Source: Micromonospora sp. H61 (GTDB lineage Bacteria > Actinomycetota > Actinomycetes > Mycobacteriales > Micromonosporaceae). Taken from it: a stretch of 32,956 bases of DNA. Positions 15,405 through 23,562 of this stretch are shown here, piece by piece (within the stretch, counting starts at the first letter, position 1; every line of letters begins with the position of its first letter). The notes under the pieces were generated by a model, which saw only the letters and a list, made by a program, of their open reading frames with translations, had not been told where the DNA came from and did no database searches. The stretch spans positions 1 to 32,956 of the forward strand of contig NZ_JAGPXY010000073.1 in the NCBI RefSeq assembly GCF_018070325.1. Reading direction: 5' to 3'. A program made the translations under genes and the position numbers.

Positions 15405-15525
15405 CTGGTCAAGTTATGACATTTCCGATTCGTACATGAGAAAAACTCTTAAACCGGCGAGTGGTGACGCGGCTTACGCTGAGATCGACTGTCCCACCGG
15501 CCACCTTCCCGGCAGGATCGCGGAC
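15405..15525. promoter_or_regulatory. Divergent promoter region, PBP / cobC
   Basis: This 121-nt region includes an unusually AT-rich patch at 15411-15455. The minus-strand TAACTT (15416-15411) lies 6 nt before the PBP GTG. On the plus strand TACGCT (15475-15480) could be the cobC -10, with TTAAAC (15449-15454) as a poorly spaced -35. No cobalamin riboswitch motif is seen. Confidence 0.4.
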
Positions 15526-16611
15526 ATGTCTGATCAGCCGAGCGCTGTCGCCCCGCCCACCGGGGTCGAGCCGGACCTCGCCCACCACGGCGACGCGGAG
15601 GCCACCGTCGGCCTGATCGACCTCGCCGTCAACGTCCGTCGGGCGCGGCCTCCCGCCTGGCTGGCCGACCCGATCGCCGCGACCCTGACCGACCTGGCCC
15701 GGTATCCGGACCCGGCGCCGGCCCGGGCGGCGGTCGCCGCCCGACACCGCCGTCACCCGAACGAGGTGCTGCTCACCGCCGGCGCCGCCGAGGGTTTCGT
15801 GTTGATCGCCCAGGCGCTGCGCGGCGTGCACCGCCCCGTGGTGGTGCACCCCCAGTTCACCGAGCCGGAGGCGGCGTTGCGGGCCGCCGGACACCCGGTC
15901 GAGCGGGTGCTGCTCGACGCCGCCGACGACTTCCGGCTCGACCCGTCCCGGGTGCCCGCCGACGCCGACCTCGTGATGATCGGCAACCCGACGAACCCGA
16001 CCTCCGTGCTGCACCCCGCCCAGACGGTGGCCGCGCTGGCCCGCCCCGGCCGGGTGCTGGTTGTCGACGAGGCGTTCGCCGACACCACCATCGCCGCCGG
16101 GCGCCCCGGCGAACCGGAGTCGCTGGCCGAACGCCGTGACCTGCCCGGCCTGCTCGTGGTGCGCAGCCTCACCAAGACGTGGGGTCTGGCCGGCCTGCGG
16201 ATCGGCTACCTGCTCGGCACCGCGCAGCTGCTGTCCCGGCTGGCCGCCGTCCAGCCGCTCTGGGCCGTCTCCACGCCCGCGCTGGCGGCCGCGTCGGCCT
16301 GCGCCGGCACCGTCGCGGTCCAGGCCGAACGCGCGATCGCCGCCGACCTCGCCGCAGACCGCGAGCACCTGGTCGCGCGCCTCGCCGAACTGCCCGGTGT
16401 ACGCGTCGTCGGCCGTCCCGCCAGCGCGTTCGTCCTGCTGCACCTGCCGGGCGCGACACCGATCCGGGCCGCCCTGCGCGAGCGCGGCTGGGCGGTACGC
16501 CGAGGCGACACGTTCCCCGGCCTCGGCCCGGACTGGCTGCGGGTGGCCGTACGCGACCGAAACACCACCGACGCGTTCATCGACGTGCTGCGCGAGACCA
16601 TGGAGGCATGA
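15526..16611 (+). CDS. cobC: CobC-type pyridoxal-phosphate aminotransferase/decarboxylase (Rv2231c-like)
   Basis: A 361-residue fold-type I PLP enzyme of the histidinol-phosphate aminotransferase class. The PLP lysine is Lys217 in SLTKTWGLAGLRIGYLLG; upstream are LLTAGAAEGF, MIGNPTNPTSVLHP and VVDEAFAD, which contact the cofactor. The C-terminal RRGDTFPGLGPDWLRVAVRD is typical of CobC/L-threonine-phosphate decarboxylase relatives, which supply the (R)-1-amino-2-propanol (phosphate) arm of cobalamin for CobD. The ATG is preceded by GGCAGGA. It begins a tight cobC-cobT-cobA block. Activity is inferred from family and context. Confidence 0.9.
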   Translation: MSDQPSAVAPPTGVEPDLAHHGDAEATVGLIDLAVNVRRARPPAWLADPIAATLTDLARYPDPAPARAAVAARHRRHPNEVLLTAGAAEGFVLIAQALRGVHRPVVVHPQFTEPEAALRAAGHPVERVLLDAADDFRLDPSRVPADADLVMIGNPTNPTSVLHPAQTVAALARPGRVLVVDEAFADTTIAAGRPGEPESLAERRDLPGLLVVRSLTKTWGLAGLRIGYLLGTAQLLSRLAAVQPLWAVSTPALAAASACAGTVAVQAERAIAADLAADREHLVARLAELPGVRVVGRPASAFVLLHLPGATPIRAALRERGWAVRRGDTFPGLGPDWLRVAVRDRNTTDAFIDVLRETMEA

Positions 16612-17714
16612 TGCTGGAGACCACGATCGCGGCGATCCGCGCGGCGGACGAAGCGGCCATGGCCGCCGCCCGGGAGCTGCACGGTCGGCTGACCAAGCCG
16701 GCGGGATCGCTGGGTGCGCTGGAGGAGCTTTCGGTACGCCTCGCCGGCCTGGCCGGATTGTGCCCACCACCGCTGCCCGAGCCGGCCGCGGTGGCCATCT
16801 TCGCCGGCGACCACGGGGTGCACGCCCAGGGGGTCAGCCCCTGGCCGCAGGAGGTCACCGCGCAGATGATCGGCAATTTCCTGGCCGGTGGAGCGGTGGT
16901 CAACGCGTTCGCCCGGCAGGCCGGCGCCTCGGTCACAGTGGTCGACGTCGGCGTGGCCACCCCGCTGCCCACCGACCCGGCTGTGCTCGAACCGACGGCC
17001 GTCGACCCGGCTGTGCTCGACCCGGCCGTGCCTCGGCTGGTTGTCGCGTCCGTCCGCCGGGGGACCCGCGACCTCACAGTGACCGCCGCGCTGACCCGGG
17101 ACGAGGCGCTGGCGGCGGTGCAGACCGGCATCCGGATCGCCGACGAGCTGATCGACGCCGGCGCCGGCATCCTGCTCACCGGGGACATGGGCATCGGCAA
17201 CACCACCCCGGCCGCCGTGCTGATCGCCGCTTTCACCGGCGCCGACCCGCTCGACACCACCGGTCGGGGCACCGGGGTCGACGACCCGACGTACGCGCGC
17301 AAGGTGGCTGTGGTGCGGGCCGCGCTGGCCCGGCACACCCCCGACCCGGCCGACCCGCTGGGGGTGCTGGCCGCCGTCGGTGGTCTGGAGCACGCCGCCC
17401 TGGCCGGGCTGATCCTGGGGGCCGCAGCGCGGCGCACGCCGGTGCTGCTGGACGGCGTGATCGCGGTCTCGGCCGCGCTCGCCGCCGCCGCGCTCGCCCC
17501 GGACGCGGTCTGCGCCATGGTCGCCGGCCACCGCTCGGCCGAGCCCGGTGCCACTGTCGCGCTGCGCCACCTCGGCCTCGACCCGCTGATCGACCTGGGG
17601 CTGCGCCTCGGCGAGGGCACCGGCGCGCTGCTGGCGTTGCCAGTGGTCACCGGCGCGGTCCGGGTGCTGCACGAGGTGGCCACCTTCGACTCCGCCGGGG
17701 TGGCCGAAAAGTGA
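16611..17714 (+). CDS. cobT: Nicotinate-nucleotide--dimethylbenzimidazole phosphoribosyltransferase CobT
   Basis: About 367 residues. CobT transfers the phosphoribosyl group of nicotinate mononucleotide to dimethylbenzimidazole, giving alpha-ribazole phosphate for the lower ligand of B12. Motifs are LTKPAGSLGALEEL, FAGDHGVHAQGVSPWPQEV, LLTGDMGIGNTTPAAVL, and the catalytic Glu in LRLGEGTGALL near the C-terminus. An 18-bp direct repeat inside the gene (16973-16990 and 17003-17020, period 30) encodes a duplicated DPAVL segment. ATG 16608 or 16611 is possible; GGAGG at 16602-16606 is 4 nt before 16611, which also overlaps the cobC stop (TGATG). Confidence 0.95.
   Translation: MLETTIAAIRAADEAAMAAARELHGRLTKPAGSLGALEELSVRLAGLAGLCPPPLPEPAAVAIFAGDHGVHAQGVSPWPQEVTAQMIGNFLAGGAVVNAFARQAGASVTVVDVGVATPLPTDPAVLEPTAVDPAVLDPAVPRLVVASVRRGTRDLTVTAALTRDEALAAVQTGIRIADELIDAGAGILLTGDMGIGNTTPAAVLIAAFTGADPLDTTGRGTGVDDPTYARKVAVVRAALARHTPDPADPLGVLAAVGGLEHAALAGLILGAAARRTPVLLDGVIAVSAALAAAALAPDAVCAMVAGHRSAEPGATVALRHLGLDPLIDLGLRLGEGTGALLALPVVTGAVRVLHEVATFDSAGVAEK
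16973..17020 (+). repeat. cobT: 18-bp direct repeat within cobT (period 30)
   Basis: CGACCCGGCTGTGCTCGA occurs exactly at 16973-16990 and 17003-17020. The repeat is in frame, adding ten codons, and gives the repeated DPAVLEPTAV / DPAVLDPAVP in a Pro-rich surface loop. It looks like a recent tandem duplication. Confidence 0.8.
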
Positions 17715-17754
17715 GCACGCGCAGCGAACGATCCGTCCGCCCCGGTGGTGCGAC

Positions 17755-18996
17755 GTGACCTCCAACCCGTACCCCCTGGGTTTGCGGCTGCACGGGCGGC
17801 GGGTGGTCGTGGTGGGTGGCGGCGCGGTCGCCACCCGGCGGGTGCCCGCGCTGCTGGATGCCGGTGCGGACGTCCTGCTGGTGGCCCCGGAGCTGACCCC
17901 GGCGCTACGCGCGCGGGTCGACGCGGGTCGGCTGCACTGGGTGCCGCGCCGGTTCGTACCCGAGGACCTGGACGGCGCGTGGCTGGTCCACGTGGCGATC
18001 GACGACCCGATGGCGGCGGCTTCGGTGAGCGCCGTCGCCGCCGAGCGGCGGATCTTCTGCGTCCGGGCCGACGACCGGACCGCCGCCACCGCCTGGACCC
18101 CGGCGGTGACCCGGCACGGCCCGGTCACCGTGGCGGTGTTCGGAGGCGGCGACCCTCGTCGGGCGATGACAGTCCGCGACGCCATCCGCGACCTGCTCGC
18201 CGTGCGTCTGGCACCGGACGGGATCGCTGGCCGGCCCGACGCTTCCACTGGGACGACCGGCGGACGGCAGGCCGGGCGGGTGGCGCTGGTCGGGGCGGGG
18301 CCGGGGGACCCGGAGCTGATCACGGTGAAGGGCTGGCGGCTGCTCACCGAGGCCGACGTGGTGGTCGCCGACCGGCTGGTGCCCGGGCTGCTGCTCGACG
18401 AGTTGCGCCCGGACGTCGAACTGGTGGACGCCTCGAAGATCCCCTACGGCCCGTCCCGGGCCCAGGAGGAGATCAACCAGATCCTGGTCGACAGGGCCCT
18501 GGCCGGCGCCTTCGTGGTGCGGCTCAAGGGCGGTGACCCGTACGTCTTCGGGCGCGGCGGCGAGGAGTTGCTGGCCTGCGCGGCTGCCGGCGTGCCGGTG
18601 ACAGTGGTGCCGGGGGTGACCAGCTCGATCGCCGCGCCGGCAGCGGCCGGCATCCCGGTCACCCATCGGGGGGTGGCGCACGAGTTCACAGTGGTCTCCG
18701 GGCACCTGGCACCCGACGCGCCGGCTTCGCTGGTGCGCTGGGACGCCCTCGCCGGTCTGCACGGCACCCTGGTGATCCTGATGGGGTTGAAGAACCTCGC
18801 CGCCATCACGGCCACCCTGATCGCCCACGGTCGGTCGCCGCAGACGCCGGCCGCGGTCGTCCAGGAAGCCACGACGGGCACCCAGCGCGTGCTGCGGTCC
18901 ACGCTGGGCGAGGTCGCGGCCGACCTGCGTGCGGCCGACCTGCGCCCACCCGCCGTCGTCGTGGTGGGCGACGTGGTGGGCGCGCTCGACGGCTGA
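17755..18996 (+). CDS. cobA: Uroporphyrinogen-III C-methyltransferase with N-terminal precorrin-2 dehydrogenase domain (CobA/CysG)
   Basis: A 413-residue fusion. Residues 1-150 are the CysG N-terminal type, with the NAD-binding VVVVGGGAVATRRV, and would oxidise precorrin-2 to sirohydrochlorin and possibly insert metal. Residues ~172-413 are the SAM-dependent methyltransferase that converts uroporphyrinogen III to precorrin-2: VALVGAGPGDPELITVKG, LKGGDPYVFGRGGEE and PGVTSSIAAPAAAGIPVTHRG. The N-terminal domain is short for CysG and lacks a full dimerisation domain, so its chelatase activity is uncertain. It feeds B12 and siroheme. The GTG at 17755 is 40 nt after cobT, with only a weak GGTGG before it. 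Confidence 0.94.
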   Translation: MTSNPYPLGLRLHGRRVVVVGGGAVATRRVPALLDAGADVLLVAPELTPALRARVDAGRLHWVPRRFVPEDLDGAWLVHVAIDDPMAAASVSAVAAERRIFCVRADDRTAATAWTPAVTRHGPVTVAVFGGGDPRRAMTVRDAIRDLLAVRLAPDGIAGRPDASTGTTGGRQAGRVALVGAGPGDPELITVKGWRLLTEADVVVADRLVPGLLLDELRPDVELVDASKIPYGPSRAQEEINQILVDRALAGAFVVRLKGGDPYVFGRGGEELLACAAAGVPVTVVPGVTSSIAAPAAAGIPVTHRGVAHEFTVVSGHLAPDAPASLVRWDALAGLHGTLVILMGLKNLAAITATLIAHGRSPQTPAAVVQEATTGTQRVLRSTLGEVAADLRAADLRPPAVVVVGDVVGALDG

Positions 18997-19074
18997 CCGG
19001 CGACCTCATCGAGGTCGCTGCAATGGCGTCCGGTCCGCCGGCGGACCCGGACATCGGAGGGCGCTGGCAGGCCA

Positions 19075-19121
19075 AATCGTGGACGGTTCCCGTTAGCGCG
19101 TAACGGGAACTGTCCAAGATT
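19075..19121. repeat. Imperfect inverted repeat after cobA
   Basis: Arms 19075-19095 and 19101-19121 pair over about 21 positions with two mismatches. The inner 15-bp arms differ at one position, and the loop is GCGCG. The outer part reads CCAAGATTGC on the right arm, a degenerate copy of the GATCTTG core seen at 1-96 and 4441-4450. It is 79 nt downstream of cobA, in a convergent intergenic region, and is a likely terminator. Confidence 0.6.
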
Positions 19122-19365
19122 GCCGGCTGCGGCGGTTGCCGGTGGCTGTGGCTTCCGGTCCGGGACCCGGTTGTCCTGTTCGGCCTCGGCGGCGTCGGCG
19201 CGGCCCGTAAACCGAAGCTCGCTCGACCACACCGGCGACGCCCCACTACTGTGCCTGATCCACGCCGGCAGCAGCGCTGTGCTGCCGTACGTGCACTGGA
19301 CGGTGCCCACCGACCTCGGCGCCCACCTGTACGGGTGGCAACCGAGCCTGCCGTACCCGCAGTGA
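19120..19365 (+). pseudogene. Unrecognised short ORF or gene remnant
   Basis: The 417-nt gap between cobA and the trehalose operon (18997-19413) holds this ORF. From about 19220 to the stop at 19363-19365 its codons have strongly coding-like GC-rich third positions, giving LCLIHAGSSAVLPYVHWTVP and HLYGWQPSLPYPQ. The stop lies one base before a terminator stem. The upstream half looks non-coding in this frame, while a neighbouring frame (about 19155-19220) gives DPVVLFGLGGVGAARKPKLA. This fits a frameshifted or truncated remnant. I do not recognise the family. Confidence 0.3.
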
Positions 19366-19366
19366 C

Positions 19367-19400
19367 CGACGGGGCCGGAGCATGCGCTCCGACCCCGTCG
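19367..19400 (-). terminator. Terminator of the trehalose operon (stem-loop)
   Basis: Arms 19367-19381 and 19386-19400 form a 15-bp stem around a 4-nt loop. The single mismatch is C-A read on the plus strand but G-U read on the minus strand, so it is fully paired in the minus-strand transcript. It begins 13 nt after the otsB-GH15 stop. Confidence 0.75.
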
Positions 19401-19413
19401 TACGAGCTGTCGA

Positions 19414-22023
19414 CTACTGCTTGAGCATGTTGTCCAGCAGCAGGGCACAGCGGACCAGACCGAGGTGGCTGTACGCCTGCGGGTGGTTGCCCAGGCCGCG
19501 CTCCGCAAGCGGGTCGTACTGCTCGGGGAGCAGCCCGGTCGGGCCGGCGGTCAGCACCATCTGCGCGAACAGCTCCTCGGCGTCGGTGCGGCGGCCGGTG
19601 CGCAGGTACGCCTCGATCAGCCACGCCGTGCAGATGTGGAAGCCGCCCTCACGGCCGGGCAGGCCGTCGTCCCAGTGGTAGCGGTAGACGACCGGGCCGC
19701 TGCGCAGGTCCGCCTCGATCCGCAGGACGGTGGACAGGAAGCGCGGGTCGTCACCCGGGAGCAGGCCGGAGAGGCCGATCCAGAGCGACGAGGCGTCCAT
19801 GTCCTCGTCCCCGTACGCGACGCTGTACGCCTCGACGTCGGAGTGCCAGCCGTGCTCCAGCACGTTGGCGCCGATCCGGTCGCGCAGGTCCTTCCACTCG
19901 GGCCGGTCCTCGCCGCCGTGCTCGCGCATCACGTGCAGCGCGCGGTCGACTGTCATCCAGCACATCACCTTGGAGAAGACGTGGTGCCGGGGTGGCAGCC
20001 GGGCCTCCCAGATGCCGTGGTCGGGCTCGTGCCAGCGGCGGCGGACCGCCTCGACCATGTTCTCCAGGACCCGCCACTCGTCGTCGCGGACCGAACCGCG
20101 AGCGTCGGCGACGGCCGCGATCAGGTCGGCGATCGGGCCGAAGACGTCCAGCTGCAACTGGTGGTTGGCGAGGTTGCCGACCCGGACCGGCCGGGAGCCG
20201 GCGTACCCGGGCAGCGTGTCGATGACCGCCTCGGCACCCAGCTCGTAGCCGTCGATGGTGTAGAGCGGGTGCAGTCGCTCCGGGTGCCCGCCGGTGCGCT
20301 CGATGCAGCCGTCCACCCAGCGCAGCAGCGCCTCGGCCTCCTCGACGGAGCCCAGGTCGACAAGTGCGCGGGCGGTCAGCGCGGCGTCGCGCAGCCAGCA
20401 GTAGCGGTAGTCCCAGTTGCGGACGCCGCCCAGCTCCTCGGGGAGCGAGGTGGTCGCCGCGGCCAGGATCGAGCCGGTGGCTTCGTGGCAGAGCCCGCGC
20501 AGGGTGAGGGCGCTGCGCGCGACCAGGTCACGGGCGGTGGACGGCAGCCGCAGCGAGGCCACCCAGTCCTTCCACGGCTGCTCGGCGGCGGCCTGCCGCT
20601 CGTGGATCGGCACCCGGTGGTGCTCCAGGCTGTGCGTGCCGAAGCGCAGCTCCAGCACTACCTGCCCACCGGCGGCGGAGAGGTCGACGATCGCCTTGGC
20701 GGTCTCGTACCCTCCGTCGTTGCCGACCTCCCACTCCACGCCGGGGGCGTAGAGCGCGACCGGTTCGTTGGAGCCGAGCACCAGCAGGCCGTCGCCGAGC
20801 GGCTGCAACTGGACGGCCACCTGACCGAACTCGGGCCTCGGCGCGAACTCCACCTTGGCCTTGCCGCTGCCGGTCAGCACCCGGACCAGGGTCGAGTCGC
20901 CGGTGATGACCGCCGGGCTGTCGTCCGGGGTGGTTTCCCGGGCCGGCTTGTCCAGCCAGTCGGTGACGGTGAGCCCGGACCAGCGGGTCTCCACTGTCAT
21001 CGTGCCGGAGCGGTAGCGCTGGCCCAGCGGGATGCCGCCACGTTCCGGGGTGATGCTGAAGTGGCCGGCCGGGCTGCCACCGACCAGGTCGGCGAAGATC
21101 GCCGCCGAATCCGGCTTGGGGTGGCAGAGCCAGCTCACCTTGGCCTCGGGGGTGAGCAGAGCGACGGTACGACCGTTTGCCAGCATGGAGTGCCGTTCGA
21201 TCGGCACCGCCCGCTCACCGAACAGCCAGTGCCGCCGGGTCTCCAGCAGCAGAGCCAGCGCGCGGGCGGCCTCCAGCGGGTCGGCCACCCGGTAGCTGGC
21301 CTGGGTGTCGCCGGGGCCGATCTTGATGCCGAGGTCGGGACCGTGCAGGTGGCCGAACCCGTTCTCGTCGGTGATGTCGTCGCCGATGAACAGCACCGCG
21401 CTGGAGGCGAGCTGGGTCCGCAGCTGGTCGAGTGCGGTGCCCTTGTGGGTGGCCACCACGGAGAGTTCGATGACCTCCTTGCCCTGGGTCACCGTGACGC
21501 CGTCGAAGGTGGCCGGACCGTTGCGGACCGCCTCGATGGCGGCGGCGGCGATCTGAGGGTCGACCCCACGGGTGTGCATCGCGACGCTCGCCGGTTTGCG
21601 TTCCAGCCGGATGCCCGGGTGCTGGGCGGCGATCTCACGCAGCGCGTTGCGGACCTGGGTCCGCACGGCGACCAGCTCGGGGGAGAGCCGCTCGACGAAG
21701 CCGATGTCGAACTCGGAGCCGTGACTGCCGACGAGGTGCACCTCGCTGGGCAGCCGCGAGAGTGCGGCCAGGTCGCGCAGCGCCCGACCGGAGACCACAG
21801 CCACTGTGGTCTGCGGCAGCGCGGCGAGCGCGCGGACCGCGGCGACCGACTCGGGCAGCGGTACGGCCGTGCTCGGGTCCTCCACGATCGGCGCCAGCGT
21901 GCCGTCGTAGTCGCAGGCGACCAGGAGTTGGGGGACCCGGGCGATCCGGCCGATGGCGGAACGCAACTCAGGGTCCATGACCCCGGTGGCGTTTGCCGCC
22001 CCATCGTTGACGGACGTGTTCAC
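19414..22023 (-). CDS. otsB: Trehalose-6-phosphate phosphatase fused to a GH15 (trehalase/glucoamylase-like) domain
   Basis: An 869-residue two-domain protein. Residues 1-~262 are a HAD phosphatase of the OtsB type: Asp38 and Asp40 in CDYDGT, VAVVSGRALRDL, and FIGDDITDENGF. This part removes phosphate from trehalose-6-phosphate. Residues ~270-869 are a GH15 hydrolase with its own N-terminal beta-sandwich, the signature NWDYRYCWLRDAALTA, a candidate acid Glu673 in HGIWEAR and a candidate base Glu834 in LLPEQYDP. In mycobacteria GH15 proteins of this type act as trehalases, so one chain may both make and break trehalose. No signal peptide. The GTG start overlaps the otsA stop (GTGA). A terminator follows. 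Domain calls are sure; GH15 specificity is inferred. Confidence 0.93.
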   Translation of the reverse strand: MNTSVNDGAANATGVMDPELRSAIGRIARVPQLLVACDYDGTLAPIVEDPSTAVPLPESVAAVRALAALPQTTVAVVSGRALRDLAALSRLPSEVHLVGSHGSEFDIGFVERLSPELVAVRTQVRNALREIAAQHPGIRLERKPASVAMHTRGVDPQIAAAAIEAVRNGPATFDGVTVTQGKEVIELSVVATHKGTALDQLRTQLASSAVLFIGDDITDENGFGHLHGPDLGIKIGPGDTQASYRVADPLEAARALALLLETRRHWLFGERAVPIERHSMLANGRTVALLTPEAKVSWLCHPKPDSAAIFADLVGGSPAGHFSITPERGGIPLGQRYRSGTMTVETRWSGLTVTDWLDKPARETTPDDSPAVITGDSTLVRVLTGSGKAKVEFAPRPEFGQVAVQLQPLGDGLLVLGSNEPVALYAPGVEWEVGNDGGYETAKAIVDLSAAGGQVVLELRFGTHSLEHHRVPIHERQAAAEQPWKDWVASLRLPSTARDLVARSALTLRGLCHEATGSILAAATTSLPEELGGVRNWDYRYCWLRDAALTARALVDLGSVEEAEALLRWVDGCIERTGGHPERLHPLYTIDGYELGAEAVIDTLPGYAGSRPVRVGNLANHQLQLDVFGPIADLIAAVADARGSVRDDEWRVLENMVEAVRRRWHEPDHGIWEARLPPRHHVFSKVMCWMTVDRALHVMREHGGEDRPEWKDLRDRIGANVLEHGWHSDVEAYSVAYGDEDMDASSLWIGLSGLLPGDDPRFLSTVLRIEADLRSGPVVYRYHWDDGLPGREGGFHICTAWLIEAYLRTGRRTDAEELFAQMVLTAGPTGLLPEQYDPLAERGLGNHPQAYSHLGLVRCALLLDNMLKQ

Positions 22024-23420
22024 TCGGCCTCCGCCTCGGGAACTCCGAGCTCCGAGAGGAAAGACTTGGCCCAGTGGCCCACGTCGTGGGTACGCAGGTG
22101 ACGTTGCATTGTCCGCATCCGGCGGCGTGCCTCGGTTTTCTCCACGTGCACTGCCCGGAGGAGGGCGTCCTTGACCGCGTCCGGGTCGTGCGGGTTACAC
22201 AAAAATGCCTGGCGAAGCTCGGTGGCGGCACCGGCGAACTCACTGAGTACGAGCGCGCCACCCTGGTCGGCACGTGATGCTACGTATTCCTTCGCCACGA
22301 GGTTCATTCCGTCTCGCAGCGGGGTCACCATCATCACGTCGGCAGCAACGTACATCGCCGCCAGCTCAGTGCGACTGTACGACTGATGGAGGTAATGGAC
22401 CGCAGGCACGCCGACCCTGCCGAACTCGCCGTTGATCCGACCGACCTCGCGCTCCACCTTCACCCGTAGTGCCTGGTAGTGCTCCACGCGCTCGCGGCTG
22501 GGCGTGGCGACCTGAACCATGACCGCGTCGGGAACTGTCAACTTTCCGTCAGCCAGCAGCTCCCGGAAGGCCTTGAGCCGCAACTCGATGCCCTTTGTGT
22601 AATCCAGCCGGTCCACGCCCAGGATTATCGTCTTCGGGTCGCCCAGCTCGGCGCGAATCTGCTTGGCCCGGGCCTGGATCGCCGGATCGGCGGCCATCCG
22701 CTCCATCTCCTGGGTGTCGATCGAGATGGGGAAGGCGCCCGCCTTCACCTGGCGACCGTCGACCTGGATCATCTGCCCCTCGTAGCGCAGCCCGAGCAGG
22801 TGCCGGGCCAGCCGGACGAAGTTCTGCGCGGCCAGCCGCTGCTGGAACCCGACCAGGTCGGCGCCGAGCAGACCGCGCAGGATCTCGGTACGGAACGGCA
22901 TCTGCATGAACAGCTCGATCGGCGGGAACGGGATGTGCAGGAAGAACCCGATCCGCAGGTCCGGGCGGAGCTCACGGAGCATCGCCGGCACCAACTGGAG
23001 CTGGTAGTCCTGCACCCAGACCGTCGCGCCCTCGGCCGCCACGTCGGCTGCGGCCTCCGCGAACCGGGCGTTGACCAGGCGGTACGCCTCCCGCCACCGG
23101 CGCTTGTAGGCCGGCGTCTCCACCGCGTCGTGGTAGAGCGGCCAGATCGTCGCGTTGGACTGGCCCTCGTAGTAGCGCTCCAGCTCCTCGGCGCTGAGCG
23201 GGACCGGGTGCAGCCGGATGCCCTCCAGGTCGAACGGCTCGGGGGCGGCGCCGGTGCCACCGGCCCAGCCGACCCAGGTGCCCTTGTGTTCGGCGAGTAC
23301 GGGATGCAGCGCGGTGACCAGCCCGCCAGGGCTGCGTCGCCACTGCCGGCCCTCGGGTGTGCTCACCTCGTCGACCGGCAGACGGTTCGCCACTACGACA
23401 AAGGAGCTACGGACGGTCAC
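22020..23420 (-). CDS. otsA: Alpha,alpha-trehalose-phosphate synthase OtsA
   Basis: A 466-residue GT20 glucosyltransferase that makes trehalose-6-phosphate from a nucleoside-diphosphate glucose and glucose-6-phosphate. Signatures are VVANRLPV, RSPGGLVTAL, WVQDYQLQLVPAML, FFLHIPFPP, VDRLDYTKGIELRL and TPLRDGMNLVAKEYVA with SEFAGAATEL. The GTG start has GGAGG 9 nt upstream (23434-23430 on the minus strand). It is the first gene of the two-gene trehalose operon, coupled to the OtsB-GH15 gene. Trehalose serves as a stress protectant and spore reserve in actinomycetes. Confidence 0.96.
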   Translation of the reverse strand: MTVRSSFVVVANRLPVDEVSTPEGRQWRRSPGGLVTALHPVLAEHKGTWVGWAGGTGAAPEPFDLEGIRLHPVPLSAEELERYYEGQSNATIWPLYHDAVETPAYKRRWREAYRLVNARFAEAAADVAAEGATVWVQDYQLQLVPAMLRELRPDLRIGFFLHIPFPPIELFMQMPFRTEILRGLLGADLVGFQQRLAAQNFVRLARHLLGLRYEGQMIQVDGRQVKAGAFPISIDTQEMERMAADPAIQARAKQIRAELGDPKTIILGVDRLDYTKGIELRLKAFRELLADGKLTVPDAVMVQVATPSRERVEHYQALRVKVEREVGRINGEFGRVGVPAVHYLHQSYSRTELAAMYVAADVMMVTPLRDGMNLVAKEYVASRADQGGALVLSEFAGAATELRQAFLCNPHDPDAVKDALLRAVHVEKTEARRRMRTMQRHLRTHDVGHWAKSFLSELGVPEAEAE

Positions 23421-23562
23421 GATCGGCCACCTCCGGGTACTGACGGGTCCACCGCGATGAGCGTACTGAGCGTAGCTGCGGCGTCTTGTGCCCCGTGCCG
23501 GAGTCTCCTACCCGCCTCGGTGCGACCGAATCCTAAGGGTGATCTTGTCGACAGCCCGCCGG

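Noticed and set aside
13854..15419. A 521-codon plus-strand ORF over the penicillin-binding protein
   Set aside because: Antisense shadow; the minus strand has full GT51 and transpeptidase motifs.
8360..15440. The 12-mer TTCGTACATGAG at 8360-8371 and 15429-15440
   Set aside because: A single shared 12-mer is expected by chance in a 33-kb window, and the flanks do not match.
16206..18347. A 713-codon minus-strand ORF over cobC, cobT and cobA
   Set aside because: Shadow of three recognised plus-strand genes; no motif.
19465..22101. An 878-codon plus-strand ORF over the otsB-GH15 gene
   Set aside because: Antisense shadow rich in V, G, D, Q and R without any domain; the minus strand encodes two clear enzyme domains.
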